NCBI RefSeq assembly: GCF_000192745.1
Contig: NC_015259.1
Coordinates: 4,169,001-4,233,000, forward strand
Reading direction: 5' to 3'
DNA from: Polymorphum gilvum SL003B-26A1
GTDB lineage: Bacteria; Pseudomonadota; Alphaproteobacteria; Rhizobiales; Stappiaceae
Length of the DNA: 64,000 bases
Under the pieces are notes generated by a model, which was not told the DNA's origin, searched no databases, and saw only the letters and a program-made list of their open reading frames with translations. The position numbers and the translations under genes are program-made. This document shows, piece by piece, positions 1-7,724 of this stretch. Every line of letters begins with the position of its first letter. Position 1 is the stretch's first letter.

Positions 1-107
1 TCGGCCAGTTCGGATGGCAGAAGCGCCATGCAGGCAAAGCCTTCGCGCTCAAATCCTGACGTGTAGCCGGAGGTCACGATCTCCCGGTCGTCCACGATTA
101 CAAACAT
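1..107 (-). CDS. ftcR: Flagellar transcriptional regulator FtcR/Rem-like, N-terminal part (cut by window edge)
   Basis: Reading the minus strand from the ATG at 107 gives 35 codons that run off the window, beginning MFVIVDDREIVTSGYTSGFE and continuing REGFACMALLPSELA. The opening VIVDDRE, the GY and the FEREGF pattern resemble the receiver-like start of the FtcR/Rem family, OmpR-type regulators that switch on flagellar genes in Brucella and Sinorhizobium. In those genomes the gene lies between flgE and flgK. Here that slot is empty and the gene sits beside fliI. Only the N-terminus is visible, so the DNA-binding domain cannot be checked. The identification rests on family resemblance plus the flagellar context. 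Confidence 0.68.
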   Translation of the reverse strand, partial: MFVIVDDREIVTSGYTSGFEREGFACMALLPSELA

Positions 108-413
108 AGTGCTCAGCCCCCAAATGCTTCTGCACCATACGTATTTCCACAATTCGCGCCCGTCAAACATGACCTTGGGTCACTTCCGGCGCCAATTGTA
201 ATCCTGGTTTTTGGCTGCTTAGTCGGGAGAGCAAACACTAAATCAAATTATAGTATGTCTCATAATCCTATAAATTCGCGAAAATCCTGTCGATGCAGTT
301 AAAGGAATTCATAACAAAATGGATCTGTAAAATAAACGAAGCATGCCTTACGCGGTCGCAAGGCGCAACGATCGGAAACAAGCCGTCGGCGCCGTATCCC
401 CAATTCCGGCAAG
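108..413. other. AT-rich upstream region of ftcR
   Basis: No gene is visible here. The part from about 225 to 345 is clearly AT-richer than its surroundings, as expected for a regulatory region. An inverted repeat TGACC-TTG-GGTCA at 170-182 lies about 63 bp before the ftcR start and could be an operator. The 16-bp element found before the flagellar operons was not seen here. Confidence 0.4.
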
Positions 414-420
414 TCTGGTA
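414..420. repeat. Target site duplication, left copy (tctggta)
   Basis: The seven bases tctggta directly before the left end of the insertion sequence are repeated exactly at 1525-1531, directly after its right end. This is the footprint of transposition and fixes the element boundaries. Confidence 0.85.
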
Positions 421-438
421 TGTCCACTTAACCTTCTT
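421..438. repeat. IS left terminal inverted repeat
   Basis: TGTCCACTTAACCTTCTT matches the inward-reading right end in 17 of 18 positions, differing only at the fourth base. Confidence 0.85.
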
Positions 439-1474
439 GGCTAACGAATGACATGACGGTTTCGACAGGCCGTCTGCCTTGGTTGCGGTAGCCCAGATGC
501 GGGCGCTCTGTGTTGTAGTGGACGAGCCAGGCGTCGAGATCGGCCTGCAGGGCTTCGACGGTCTCGTAGAAAGTCTCGCGCATCTTCACCCGGAAGAACT
601 CGTCCAGCACCGTGCCGTTGAAGCGCTCGACGAAGCCGTTGGTCTTTGGCGTCTTCACCTTCGTGCGGCGGTGCTCGATGCCATTGAGGTCGAGATAGAG
701 CTCGTAAGGATGCCGGTCCGTCCCGCAGAACTCGCGGCCATTGTCGGTCAGCACGGCTTTCACCGGCAAATCGAGATGGCGGTAGAAGGGCAGCACGTCG
801 TTGTGCAGTACTGCGACCGCCGCCTCGGGCTGCTTGGAGACGTGCAGGAAGCCGAAGGCGTAGCTGCCGAAGGTATCGACCACGGCGTGCAGATAGACCT
901 TGCCGACGCCCTTGAGACTGCCCACGAAGAACGTGTCGGCCGACAGGAGCTCGCCCGGCGCGCTTGATTCCACGTGCCTTTCCCGGAAGCAGGGGTTCAG
1001 CTTCTCCAGGAAGGCGGCCTGTTCGGGCGTGATCTCGATGGCCGTCTCGGCGTTCTGTGCCTCCAGCGCCAGCCAGCGCTCGACCTTGGTGCCGAGGCCG
1101 CTTTCGTTGAGGATCTTCTGGATGGTGATCGACGACACCCGGACACCTTCCAGCGCCAGCATCGCCTCGTGCCGATTACAGCCATAGGCGGGATGCGCCA
1201 GCGCAAGCTCCTTGATCCTGTCCACCACCTCGGGCGCCGTCGTCTGCGGATGGCTCTTGTGGATCGGCGGCAGGTCCTTCAGCCCGTCGAACCCTTGCGT
1301 CTGAAACCGGCGCTTCCACTCGTAGAAGCTGGTCCGGTCCATGCCTCGCTGACGGCAGGCCTCGGCGACGTTGCCGAGTTCCCTCGCCAGCTCAAGCACG
1401 CTCAAACGCTGCTGCGCCACCTTGCTGGCGGCATCACGAGGCGAGGCCTGCCTTGCTGTTGATGATTGTCCCAT
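428..1474 (-). CDS. IS481-family transposase
   Basis: This 348-residue protein carries out cut-and-paste transposition of the surrounding element. Residues about 15-65 form a helix-turn-helix region (with the EACRQRGMDRTSFYEWKRRF stretch) that should bind the terminal repeats. The rve/RNase H-fold core follows, with catalytic acidic residues visible as D180 (SADTF), D244 (LTDNGREF) and E283 (NGFVERFNG). The C-terminus holds the YNTERPHLGYRN motif common in IS481/IS3-type enzymes. The ATG at 1474 leaves about 50 bp to the right inverted repeat for a promoter. The gene appears complete, with no frameshift. Confidence 0.93.
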   Translation of the reverse strand: MGQSSTARQASPRDAASKVAQQRLSVLELARELGNVAEACRQRGMDRTSFYEWKRRFQTQGFDGLKDLPPIHKSHPQTTAPEVVDRIKELALAHPAYGCNRHEAMLALEGVRVSSITIQKILNESGLGTKVERWLALEAQNAETAIEITPEQAAFLEKLNPCFRERHVESSAPGELLSADTFFVGSLKGVGKVYLHAVVDTFGSYAFGFLHVSKQPEAAVAVLHNDVLPFYRHLDLPVKAVLTDNGREFCGTDRHPYELYLDLNGIEHRRTKVKTPKTNGFVERFNGTVLDEFFRVKMRETFYETVEALQADLDAWLVHYNTERPHLGYRNQGRRPVETVMSFVSQEG

Positions 1475-1506
1475 GGGATCTTCCTCCTTTCCAACGATAG
1501 CACGGA

Positions 1507-1524
1507 AAGAAGGTTAAGTGCACA
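1507..1524. repeat. IS right terminal inverted repeat
   Basis: Read on the minus strand from 1524, this is TGTGCACTTAACCTTCTT, the partner of the repeat at 421-438. Confidence 0.85.
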
Positions 1525-1531
1525 TCTGGTA
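1525..1531. repeat. Target site duplication, right copy (tctggta)
   Basis: This is an exact copy of 414-420, directly abutting the right inverted repeat. Confidence 0.85.
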
Positions 1532-1620
1532 AACGGGATCTTGACGCCGCCGGGCACCCTCCGGTGCTGGCCCATGTCAGTCTCACATCGGGCCGACATG
1601 ACTCCGGCATCCCTCCGACA

Positions 1621-2943
1621 TCACGCCGACAGCGCCCGCGCCAGATCGGCAAACGGATCGCCCACCTGTGCCGATCTCGCGTCCTGCCGTAGGGCCTCGT
1701 AGATCCTCGGCACAAGGGTGCAGGCCTTGTCCAGGGCAGGATCGCTGCCGGGCTGGTAGCCGCCCATGAGTCGCAGGTCGCGCGTGTCCTCGAAGCGCGA
1801 GATCATCGCCTTGAGCCGGAGGATCAGTTCGCGTTCCTCCGCGCTCCACGCGTGCTGCGACAGGCGCGACACGGACTTCAGCACATCCACGGCCGGGTAG
1901 CGGCCGGCGTCGGCGATCGATCGGTCGAGCACGATGTGGCCGTCGAGCACGCCGCGCAGGGTATCGGCGACCGGATCGTTGTGGTCGTCGCCGTCGACCA
2001 GCACCGAGAAGATGCCGGTAATGGCCCCCTTGCCTTCTCCCCCCGGTCCGGCCCGCTCCAGCAGCCGCGTCAGATCGGAAAACACGCTGGGGGTATAGCC
2101 GCGGGCGACAGGCGGCTCGCCCGCCGCCATGGCGACGTCGCGCGCCGCATGGGCGAAGCGGGTGGCCGAATCGATGATGAGCAGCACCGATTGCCCGAGG
2201 TCGCGGAAATATTCTGCGACGCCCATCGCCGTCTTCGGCGCAAGGCGGCGCATCATGGCGCTCTCGTTGCCCGTGGCGACCACCACGACCGACCGCTCGC
2301 GGGCCTCACCGAGGACATCCTCGACAAACTCGCGCACCTCGCGTCCGCGTTCGCCGACCAGGCCGACGACGACCGTGTCGAAATCGCCCGAACCGGCCAG
2401 CATGGCGAGCAGGGTTGACTTGCCGACACCCGAGCCGGCGAAGATGCCGATGCGCTGCCCCACGCACAGGGGCGTGAACAGATCGATGACGCGGACGCCG
2501 GTCCGGACCGGCTTGCGGATCCGAGCGCGTTCGAGCGTGGCCGGCGGATCGCAGTCGGGCAGCATCGCCGCCGGCCCAGGCCGCAGCACGCCGCGATCGT
2601 CGGCGGGATGGCCAAGGGCATCGATGACGCGCCCCTTCCAGCTTTCGTGCGGATGGATGGTCAGGCTGCCCTTGCGAAACGCGCGGGCGCCGATTGCGAT
2701 GTCGACATGGCTGTCGAACGGCTTGACCAGCACATCCTGTTCGTCGAGCCGGATGATCTCGCTGCGCCGCTCGCCGCCCTTGCCCGACAAAACCACGAGA
2801 TCGCCGAGACAGACGGATCGCGACAGGCCGCAGATGCGGACTGAACCCGGCGTGACCTGGGTGACGCGACCGCCGATGCGGACGGGGTCGACTTCCTTGC
2901 GTGCGCCGGCCACCGCCAGCGCCAGACGATCAAGCCGGTTCAT
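1621..2943 (-). CDS. fliI: Flagellar type III export ATPase FliI
   Basis: FliI is the cytoplasmic ATPase that docks and unfolds flagellar export substrates at the base of the basal body, working with FliH and FliJ. The 440-residue protein shows the F1-beta-like fold: an N-terminal beta barrel, Walker A GSGVGKST at 170-177, Walker B LLIID ending at D258, and the C-terminal helical domain. The frame stays open further upstream, but the ATG at 2943 gives the normal FliI length and overlaps the upstream gene by 14 bp, showing translational coupling. It is the last gene of the DUF1217-flgF-orf-fliI unit. Confidence 0.95.
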   Translation of the reverse strand: MNRLDRLALAVAGARKEVDPVRIGGRVTQVTPGSVRICGLSRSVCLGDLVVLSGKGGERRSEIIRLDEQDVLVKPFDSHVDIAIGARAFRKGSLTIHPHESWKGRVIDALGHPADDRGVLRPGPAAMLPDCDPPATLERARIRKPVRTGVRVIDLFTPLCVGQRIGIFAGSGVGKSTLLAMLAGSGDFDTVVVGLVGERGREVREFVEDVLGEARERSVVVVATGNESAMMRRLAPKTAMGVAEYFRDLGQSVLLIIDSATRFAHAARDVAMAAGEPPVARGYTPSVFSDLTRLLERAGPGGEGKGAITGIFSVLVDGDDHNDPVADTLRGVLDGHIVLDRSIADAGRYPAVDVLKSVSRLSQHAWSAEERELILRLKAMISRFEDTRDLRLMGGYQPGSDPALDKACTLVPRIYEALRQDARSAQVGDPFADLARALSA

Positions 2944-3652
2944 GGGCTCCGCGTTCCTGATGACGCTGGCGCAGGGTTTCCAGGACCTCGAGCGGCAGGC
3001 GGTTTGCCGGATGGGAGACGACGTTTTCGAGCGGATCGGTGTCCGAGGCGCGGGCGGAAACGCCGGCTGGCGCCGCATCGCCGGCCGGCGCCGACACGCG
3101 GGCAGGACCGTCCAGCCAGGCGAGCAGGTCGATGGGCGCACGGCGTGCGAGATCGGTGGCGGCCCCGACCGTGACGCCGAGCGGCCGGTCGGACACCGGC
3201 ATCGCACCGGCGCCGTCTTCTGTCGCAAGACTGCTGCGCTCAACCGGGCCGGGGGCGGCGACCGGCGCCTGCGACAGGGGACCTGTTGCAGGCGCCGGCG
3301 CCTCGCCCGCCTGTGGCGCGACGGGCAGGGCTCCCGATTCGACCGCCTGTCCCACGGCGGTGTAGGCGAGCATGGCGGCCATGCCGATCGGGCCGCCGAG
3401 GGCCATGCCGTAGAGGGCATTGCCGGCATAGCGCGGGCCGTCGGCGATCCGGTCGCCGGTCACGGCGCGGTAGATGTCGCTGACGATCGGAATGTGCTGG
3501 AGCGGATTGACCAGGTCGACCAGGTCGGCGAAGCCGAACGAGGCTGCTGCTGTCCCGTCAGCGGCCGGCGTCCCGGCCGGCTTCGGGCGGGGCAGCGGCA
3601 CCGGCCGGGGAGCTGCGGACGCCTGGTTGCCGACTTCTGCAACCGCAGTCAC
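2930..3652 (-). CDS. Conserved hypothetical protein between flgF and fliI
   Basis: No known function is recognised in this 240-residue protein. Residues about 40-100 hold a well-formed segment containing FADLVDLVNPLQHIPIVSDI followed by a glycine-rich, membrane-compatible helix (GNALYGMALGGPIGMAAMLAY). The rest is rich in Ala and Pro and looks disordered. The start is a GTG at 3652 that overlaps the flgF stop (GTGA), and the end overlaps fliI by 14 bp. It is therefore co-translated with rod and export genes. A flagellar accessory role is inferred from position only. The NPLQHIP segment is likely the conserved functional core. Confidence 0.8.
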   Translation of the reverse strand: MTAVAEVGNQASAAPRPVPLPRPKPAGTPAADGTAAASFGFADLVDLVNPLQHIPIVSDIYRAVTGDRIADGPRYAGNALYGMALGGPIGMAAMLAYTAVGQAVESGALPVAPQAGEAPAPATGPLSQAPVAAPGPVERSSLATEDGAGAMPVSDRPLGVTVGAATDLARRAPIDLLAWLDGPARVSAPAGDAAPAGVSARASDTDPLENVVSHPANRLPLEVLETLRQRHQERGAHEPA

Positions 3653-4374
3653 GATGCCTCTCCAAGGTCACGGATCGCCTGTTCCTGGGACCGGTCGCTG
3701 GCCTCGATCATGCTCGTCGCCCCCTCGAAGGCTCGGGTGATCATGATCAGCTTGGTCAGTTCCCGGATCGGGTTGATGTTCGCGCCTTCGACGTAGCCCT
3801 GGACCATGCCCGACGAGGTGAACTCCTGGATCGGCTCGGCCGGAATGTCGGGGATCACGCCGGAATTGTCGAACCGGGTCAGCTTGGCGCGCTCGTCGAT
3901 GCGGAACAGGCCGAGCGCGCCCGCGACATCCTCGCCCTGGGTCACCGTGCCGTCGCGGCCGATGACCGGCATGCCGCCCTCCCGATCGAGCAGGATCGGC
4001 AGTCCGCCGGCGTCGAGCACGTCGTAGCCGTTGAGCGTCCGCAGCACGCCGTCGTTGTCCATCTTCATCCGCCCGTCGCGGGTGTAGACGACGCCGGCGC
4101 CGGTGCGGACGGCAAGCCAGCCGTCGCCCTCGACGGCAACGTCGAGCGGATTGTCGGTCCGCGTCAGGCCGCCGTGCTGGCGGGAAATGTACCGCTCGCC
4201 GGCGGTCGCGAAGCTGACCGGGTCGGCGCCGGCCTTAGACAGCACCTCGGCGAACTTGATCTCGTCGGCGCGGTAGCCGGCCGTGTTCATGTTGGCAACG
4301 TTGCGGGCGACCGTCTCGAGACGGTTCGACAGCGAGACCTGGGCCGAAAGGGCCACGTAGAGTGCAGATTGCAT
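3649..4374 (-). CDS. flgF: Flagellar proximal rod protein FlgF
   Basis: FlgF is part of the flagellar rod in the periplasm. The 241-residue protein starts with the rod/hook family signature (LSNRLETVARNVANMNTAGY) at about residues 15-34. A middle hook-basal domain (LDVAVEGDGWLAVRTGAGVVYTRDG, split by family convention) follows, and it ends with the C-terminal helix (IMITRAFEGATSMIEASDRS) that packs with the N-terminal helix in the axial tube. It begins just 3 bp after the DUF1217 gene and overlaps the next gene by 4 bp. Confidence 0.93.
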   Translation of the reverse strand: MQSALYVALSAQVSLSNRLETVARNVANMNTAGYRADEIKFAEVLSKAGADPVSFATAGERYISRQHGGLTRTDNPLDVAVEGDGWLAVRTGAGVVYTRDGRMKMDNDGVLRTLNGYDVLDAGGLPILLDREGGMPVIGRDGTVTQGEDVAGALGLFRIDERAKLTRFDNSGVIPDIPAEPIQEFTSSGMVQGYVEGANINPIRELTKLIMITRAFEGATSMIEASDRSQEQAIRDLGEAS

Positions 4375-4377
4375 GGA

Positions 4378-5163
4378 TCAGAGTCCGCCGAGTTTGAGGC
4401 CCTGGAGGCTGGTGAGAATGTCCTGGCCGACGCCGACCGTCGCCGACGAGCCCGACAAGATGAGATTGGGAACGGATGCCTGGGGCGGTCCCTTGGCCAG
4501 ATCCCACATCGTGGTGAAGCGCTTCAGGAAGGCCTCCACGGCCTGCGGGTCCTTGAAGTCCTCGAGGTCGAGGCGCTTCTCGATGAAGGCCGCCTGCTTG
4601 TCGACGTCGGCCATGGCAAATTCGTCCGGCAGGCCGAGGGCGGCGTAGACGACCTGGGCCAGCGCCCGGTCGGCGAGAATGTCGTAGGCGCTGTCGATCG
4701 TCTCGGCCTTACGGGAAAAATAGAGCGCCAGCCGCACGCCCTCGTTGCTCTCGCCGTTCTGGATCTCCAGGGATTGGCGTACGTAGGCATCGACCACCCC
4801 CTGCTGGGCGCGCGTGAAGGCCGTCGCCGCATCGCCGTAGCGGGTGAAATTGAACGTCTCGGCGAACTGTCGGTAGCGATCGTCCGCCAGCTTGTTGGCG
4901 AAGGAATTGCGGTCGTCCGTACCCTCTTCCAGGACCTTGCGCATGAACGCCTTGGCGTAGTCCATGTCCTGGAGACCGAACGCCTTCATCGCATATTTGA
5001 ACAGCCGGTCGTCGCCGAGGAAGTCGTCGATGCTCTTGGCCTTGCCGATGTTGGCCAGATAATACTCGCTCTCGCGCCTGACGGTCGGCTCCGACGCCAC
5101 CGTGTCCAGCGAACGCGTCATGTTGGTCGAGACCATCTGATACTGCAGCAGGGTGCTGATCAT
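4378..5163 (-). CDS. DUF1217-family flagellar-cluster protein
   Basis: This is a 261-residue, mostly helical soluble protein of the DUF1217 type, which in alphaproteobacteria is found beside flgF and fliI. Its biochemical role is unknown. It begins MISTLLQYQMVSTNMTRSLD and repeats short helical modules with patterns such as DDFLGDDRLFKYAMKAFGLQ and FLKRFTTMWDLA. An ATG at 5172 also exists, but the ATG at 5163 has a ttgagga ribosome binding site at good spacing and was preferred. It is the first gene of the fliI unit and is divergent from motA. Confidence 0.8.
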   Translation of the reverse strand: MISTLLQYQMVSTNMTRSLDTVASEPTVRRESEYYLANIGKAKSIDDFLGDDRLFKYAMKAFGLQDMDYAKAFMRKVLEEGTDDRNSFANKLADDRYRQFAETFNFTRYGDAATAFTRAQQGVVDAYVRQSLEIQNGESNEGVRLALYFSRKAETIDSAYDILADRALAQVVYAALGLPDEFAMADVDKQAAFIEKRLDLEDFKDPQAVEAFLKRFTTMWDLAKGPPQASVPNLILSGSSATVGVGQDILTSLQGLKLGGL

Positions 5164-5230
5164 CGAATGCATCCTCAACGGTTGCCAGGCGGCCGCTCCA
5201 GCCCGAACTCGCCCGATCCTCAAGCCCCAT

Positions 5231-5246
5231 GCTTGCGCAGGGCTGA
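5231..5246 (-). promoter_or_regulatory. Flagellar 16-bp element upstream of the DUF1217-flgF-fliI unit
   Basis: On the minus strand this reads TCAGCCCTGCGCAAGC. It matches the element found before seven other flagellar genes and ends 67 bp before the DUF1217 start codon. After an 8-bp gap comes TGAGGATC, the least typical of the downstream boxes. Confidence 0.55.
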
Positions 5247-5268
5247 CCTTCCGCCAGCCAGTTTCGGG

Positions 5269-5284
5269 CCAGCTTCGGGCAAGC
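5269..5284 (+). promoter_or_regulatory. Flagellar 16-bp element upstream of motA
   Basis: CCAGCTTCGGGCAAGC is followed after exactly 8 bp by CTAGCCTG at 5293-5300. It ends 57 bp before the motA GTG. It is the only plus-strand copy and serves the only plus-strand flagellar operon. It differs from the flagellin copy in one base of 16. Confidence 0.65.
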
Positions 5285-5341
5285 CTCGCCACCTAGCCTG
5301 CCAGCATCGACTTTCCACACGCACCATGCAGGAGCTGGCAG

Positions 5342-6244
5342 GTGACAATCATACTGGGCCTGATCATCGCGGCGGTCTCGCTGATCGGCGGCTTCGCCGC
5401 CCTGGGCGGCAAGGTCGCCGTCCTCTGGCAACCCTGGGAACTGGTGATCATCATCGGCGTCGCCCTGGGCACATTCTTCGTTGCCAACCCCATGAAAGCG
5501 ATCGTCGACACCCTGCGCTCGACGCGCGAGGCGGTGTTCAACGCGGTGCCGAAGAAGCGCGACTACCTCGACGTTCTGGCGCTGCTCTACGCCCTGATGC
5601 GCGAGTTGCGCGCCAAGGGCCGCAACGAGGTCGAGCCGCACATCGAGAACCCGCAGGAGTCCGAGATCTTTCGCAGCTTTCCGACGGTCTACCGCAACAG
5701 CGGCCTGTTGACCTTCGTCTGCGACTATTTCCGGCTGATCCTGGTCGGCAACGCGCGGGCACACGAGATCGAAGCGCTGATGGACGAGGAACTGCAGACC
5801 ATCCATCGCGATCAGCTGAAGCCCTATTACGCGCTGAGCGCGCTGGCCGAGGCCCTGCCGGCGATCGGCATCGTCGCCGCGGTGCTCGGCGTGATCAAGG
5901 CGATGGGAGCGATCGACCAGTCGCCGCAGATCCTCGGTTCGCTGATCGGCGCCGCTCTGGTCGGTACCTTCGTCGGCATCTTCCTGTCCTATGCCCTCGT
6001 GGCGCCGGTCGCGCACAAGGTGAAGGGCGTGCGCGAGCATCGCCTACGTCCGTACATCATCGTCAAGCAGTCGCTGCTGGCGTTCATGAACGGCGCGCCC
6101 CCGCAGATCGCCCTGGAGCACGGTCGCAAGACCATCTCGGCCTACGACCGTCCGACCATCGACGAGGTCGAGAACGAGACCATGAACTCCGGCGGCGGTC
6201 TAGGCGAAACCGTCCAGGACATCCCGCAGAAGGGAGCGGCCTGA
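5342..6244 (+). CDS. motA: Flagellar motor stator protein MotA
   Basis: MotA is the inner-membrane stator subunit that, with MotB, couples ion flow to torque on FliG. The 300-residue protein has the four expected membrane segments: residues about 2-20, 32-52, 170-190 (LPAIGIVAAVLGVIKAM, containing the conserved proline) and 200-222. A large charged cytoplasmic loop lies between segments 2 and 3. The start is a GTG at 5342, preceded by aggagctggcag. It opens the operon with fliM, fliN, fliG and flhB. Its partner motB lies far away in another operon. Confidence 0.95.
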   Translation: MTIILGLIIAAVSLIGGFAALGGKVAVLWQPWELVIIIGVALGTFFVANPMKAIVDTLRSTREAVFNAVPKKRDYLDVLALLYALMRELRAKGRNEVEPHIENPQESEIFRSFPTVYRNSGLLTFVCDYFRLILVGNARAHEIEALMDEELQTIHRDQLKPYYALSALAEALPAIGIVAAVLGVIKAMGAIDQSPQILGSLIGAALVGTFVGIFLSYALVAPVAHKVKGVREHRLRPYIIVKQSLLAFMNGAPPQIALEHGRKTISAYDRPTIDEVENETMNSGGGLGETVQDIPQKGAA

Positions 6245-6247
6245 TCC

Positions 6248-7192
6248 ATGATCGAGACAGCCACGTCCATGGGCGCCGAGCGGGCCCAGATCACCGACCG
6301 GCTCCTTGACGCCGCCGGGATCTCCGTCGACCGCCTGCCGATGCTGCCGGTCCTTTTCGACCGGATGGCCCGCGTGTTCGCCGACGCCATGCGCCAGAAG
6401 TCGACCTCGCCGTCCTATATTTCGGTGAGCTGCATCGAGAACGAGCGGATCGGCGACGTCCTCGACGAGTACGAAGCCAACGCGCTGGTCGCGGTGCTCT
6501 ATTCGCCCGAATGGGACACCCGTATGCTGGTCGGCTTCGACCGGGACTTCATCTTCACCATGATCGACGTCCTGTTCGGTGCCGATGGAACCGAACCGCC
6601 GATCGACGAGGAACGCTCGTTCTCCAACATCGAGACACGCATCGCGCGCTCGGTGTTCGAGGTGGCGGCAAAGGCCCTGCAGGAGTCGTTCAGCCCGATC
6701 GCGGAGACCACACTCAAGATCGAGCGGGTCGAGAGCCGGATGGACTTCGCCGTGGTCGGCCGCCGCAACAATCCGGCTGTCGTCGCGCGGCTCCTGCTGC
6801 AGGCGATCGGCCGTGGCGGCGAGATCTTCGTCGTCATGCCGCATTCGACGCTCAACCCGCTGCGCCAGCGCCTGTCGCAGGTGCTGTCGGGAGAAATGTC
6901 CGGCCGCGACAAGCAGTGGACGCAGCATTTCCAGACCGAGATCCAGCGCACCGAGGTGCGCCTCCAGGCCGTGCTCGAGGAGCGGGAACTGACCCTGGGC
7001 GAAATCGCCAACCTGCAGGTCGGACAGATCATCGAACTGCAGGCGACGCCACGCAGCCCGGTGAAACTGGAATGCAACCAACAACCGATCTTCAACTGTC
7101 TGCTCGGTCAGTTGGACGGCTCTTACACACTTCAGGTCGAGGACCTGATCCATCTGGAAAAGGACATCGTCGATGATCTCCTATCTCGTTGA
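6248..7192 (+). CDS. fliM: Flagellar motor switch protein FliM
   Basis: FliM is the middle C-ring component, receiving phosphorylated CheY and contacting FliG and FliN. The 314-residue protein has the CheC-like middle domain (about residues 35-225) and a C-terminal SpoA domain (about 235-310) that pairs with FliN. The N-terminal tail (MIETATSMGAERAQITDRLL) lacks the usual LSQDEIDALL-type CheY-binding motif of enteric FliM, so CheY docking may differ. It starts 3 bp after motA and overlaps the next gene by 20 bp. Confidence 0.9.
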   Translation: MIETATSMGAERAQITDRLLDAAGISVDRLPMLPVLFDRMARVFADAMRQKSTSPSYISVSCIENERIGDVLDEYEANALVAVLYSPEWDTRMLVGFDRDFIFTMIDVLFGADGTEPPIDEERSFSNIETRIARSVFEVAAKALQESFSPIAETTLKIERVESRMDFAVVGRRNNPAVVARLLLQAIGRGGEIFVVMPHSTLNPLRQRLSQVLSGEMSGRDKQWTQHFQTEIQRTEVRLQAVLEERELTLGEIANLQVGQIIELQATPRSPVKLECNQQPIFNCLLGQLDGSYTLQVEDLIHLEKDIVDDLLSR

Positions 7193-7724
7193 CGCCGCGT
7201 TGCTTATCGCGCTTGCCATCACAAGCCTGAAGACCGTCTCGATGTATCGGGAACTGCGGCGCCTCGGAGCCTATCACGCCGACTACCAGCGGATCTTCGA
7301 CCAGACCGCGCTGGCGCTCGACGGCATCGAGGTGTCGATCCAGGAACTCAACGTGCGCGGATCGCAGGTGCTCAACGCCCTCGGCTCGCGCATGGACGAT
7401 GCCCGCGACCTGATCGCCGAGATCGACGCCCTGACCCGCGAGGCCAAGCGTCAGCAGGCGATCCTGCGCGCAGAGCTGAAAAGTCTGTCCGCGGAAACGG
7501 CGCTCGGCCGGTCGGCCGAGCGCTTCCAGCCGAACGACGCCGACAAGCAGGCCGCCGCCAGCACTTCCGAAGGCGCCCAGCGACGCCCGCGCGGCGGCAC
7601 CGGCGCGCATCCGCTGACCGCTGCGGCCGTCGTCGGGCCTGAACTGAAGATCCATCGGATTGACGATTTCTCCTCCGGACCGTTCCGGTCCGTCACGATG
7701 AACCGCAAGGATGACCTGCTATGA
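7173..7724 (+). CDS. Membrane-anchored coiled-coil protein, DUF6468-like
   Basis: This 183-residue protein has one N-terminal membrane helix (residues about 2-20), a short basic stretch (YRELRRLG) and a long helical region (about 30-110) suited to coiled-coil formation. The tail is variable, with a short conserved end (DDFSSGPFRSVTMNRKDDLL). It resembles the DUF6468 proteins found between fliM and fliN in alphaproteobacteria. No biochemical function is known to me. Its start lies inside fliM and its stop overlaps the fliN start, so the three are translationally coupled. Confidence 0.75.
   Translation: MISYLVDAALLIALAITSLKTVSMYRELRRLGAYHADYQRIFDQTALALDGIEVSIQELNVRGSQVLNALGSRMDDARDLIAEIDALTREAKRQQAILRAELKSLSAETALGRSAERFQPNDADKQAAASTSEGAQRRPRGGTGAHPLTAAAVVGPELKIHRIDDFSSGPFRSVTMNRKDDLL

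Larger units (their letters stand above)
421..1524 (-). mobile_element. Complete IS481-family insertion sequence
   Basis: The element is 1104 bp. Its ends are 18-bp inverted repeats, TGTCCACTTAACCTTCTT at 421-438 and TGTGCACTTAACCTTCTT read inward from 1524, with one mismatch. It has TG...CA termini and a perfect 7-bp target duplication. The single transposase gene fills almost the whole length, and its TAA stop falls inside the left inverted repeat. The ends and reading frame look undamaged, so the insertion may be recent and the element active. It lies about 314 bp upstream of ftcR and about 100 bp downstream of fliI, interrupting no gene. Confidence 0.9.

Noticed and set aside
479-1462. 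Plus-strand ORFs inside the insertion sequence
   Set aside because: They are antisense frames of the transposase and show no protein family features.
1621-3429. FliI as a 602-residue protein from a start far upstream
   Set aside because: The extra N-terminus is the wrong frame of the preceding gene and is Arg/Pro-rich without FliI similarity. The ATG at 2943 gives the normal length.
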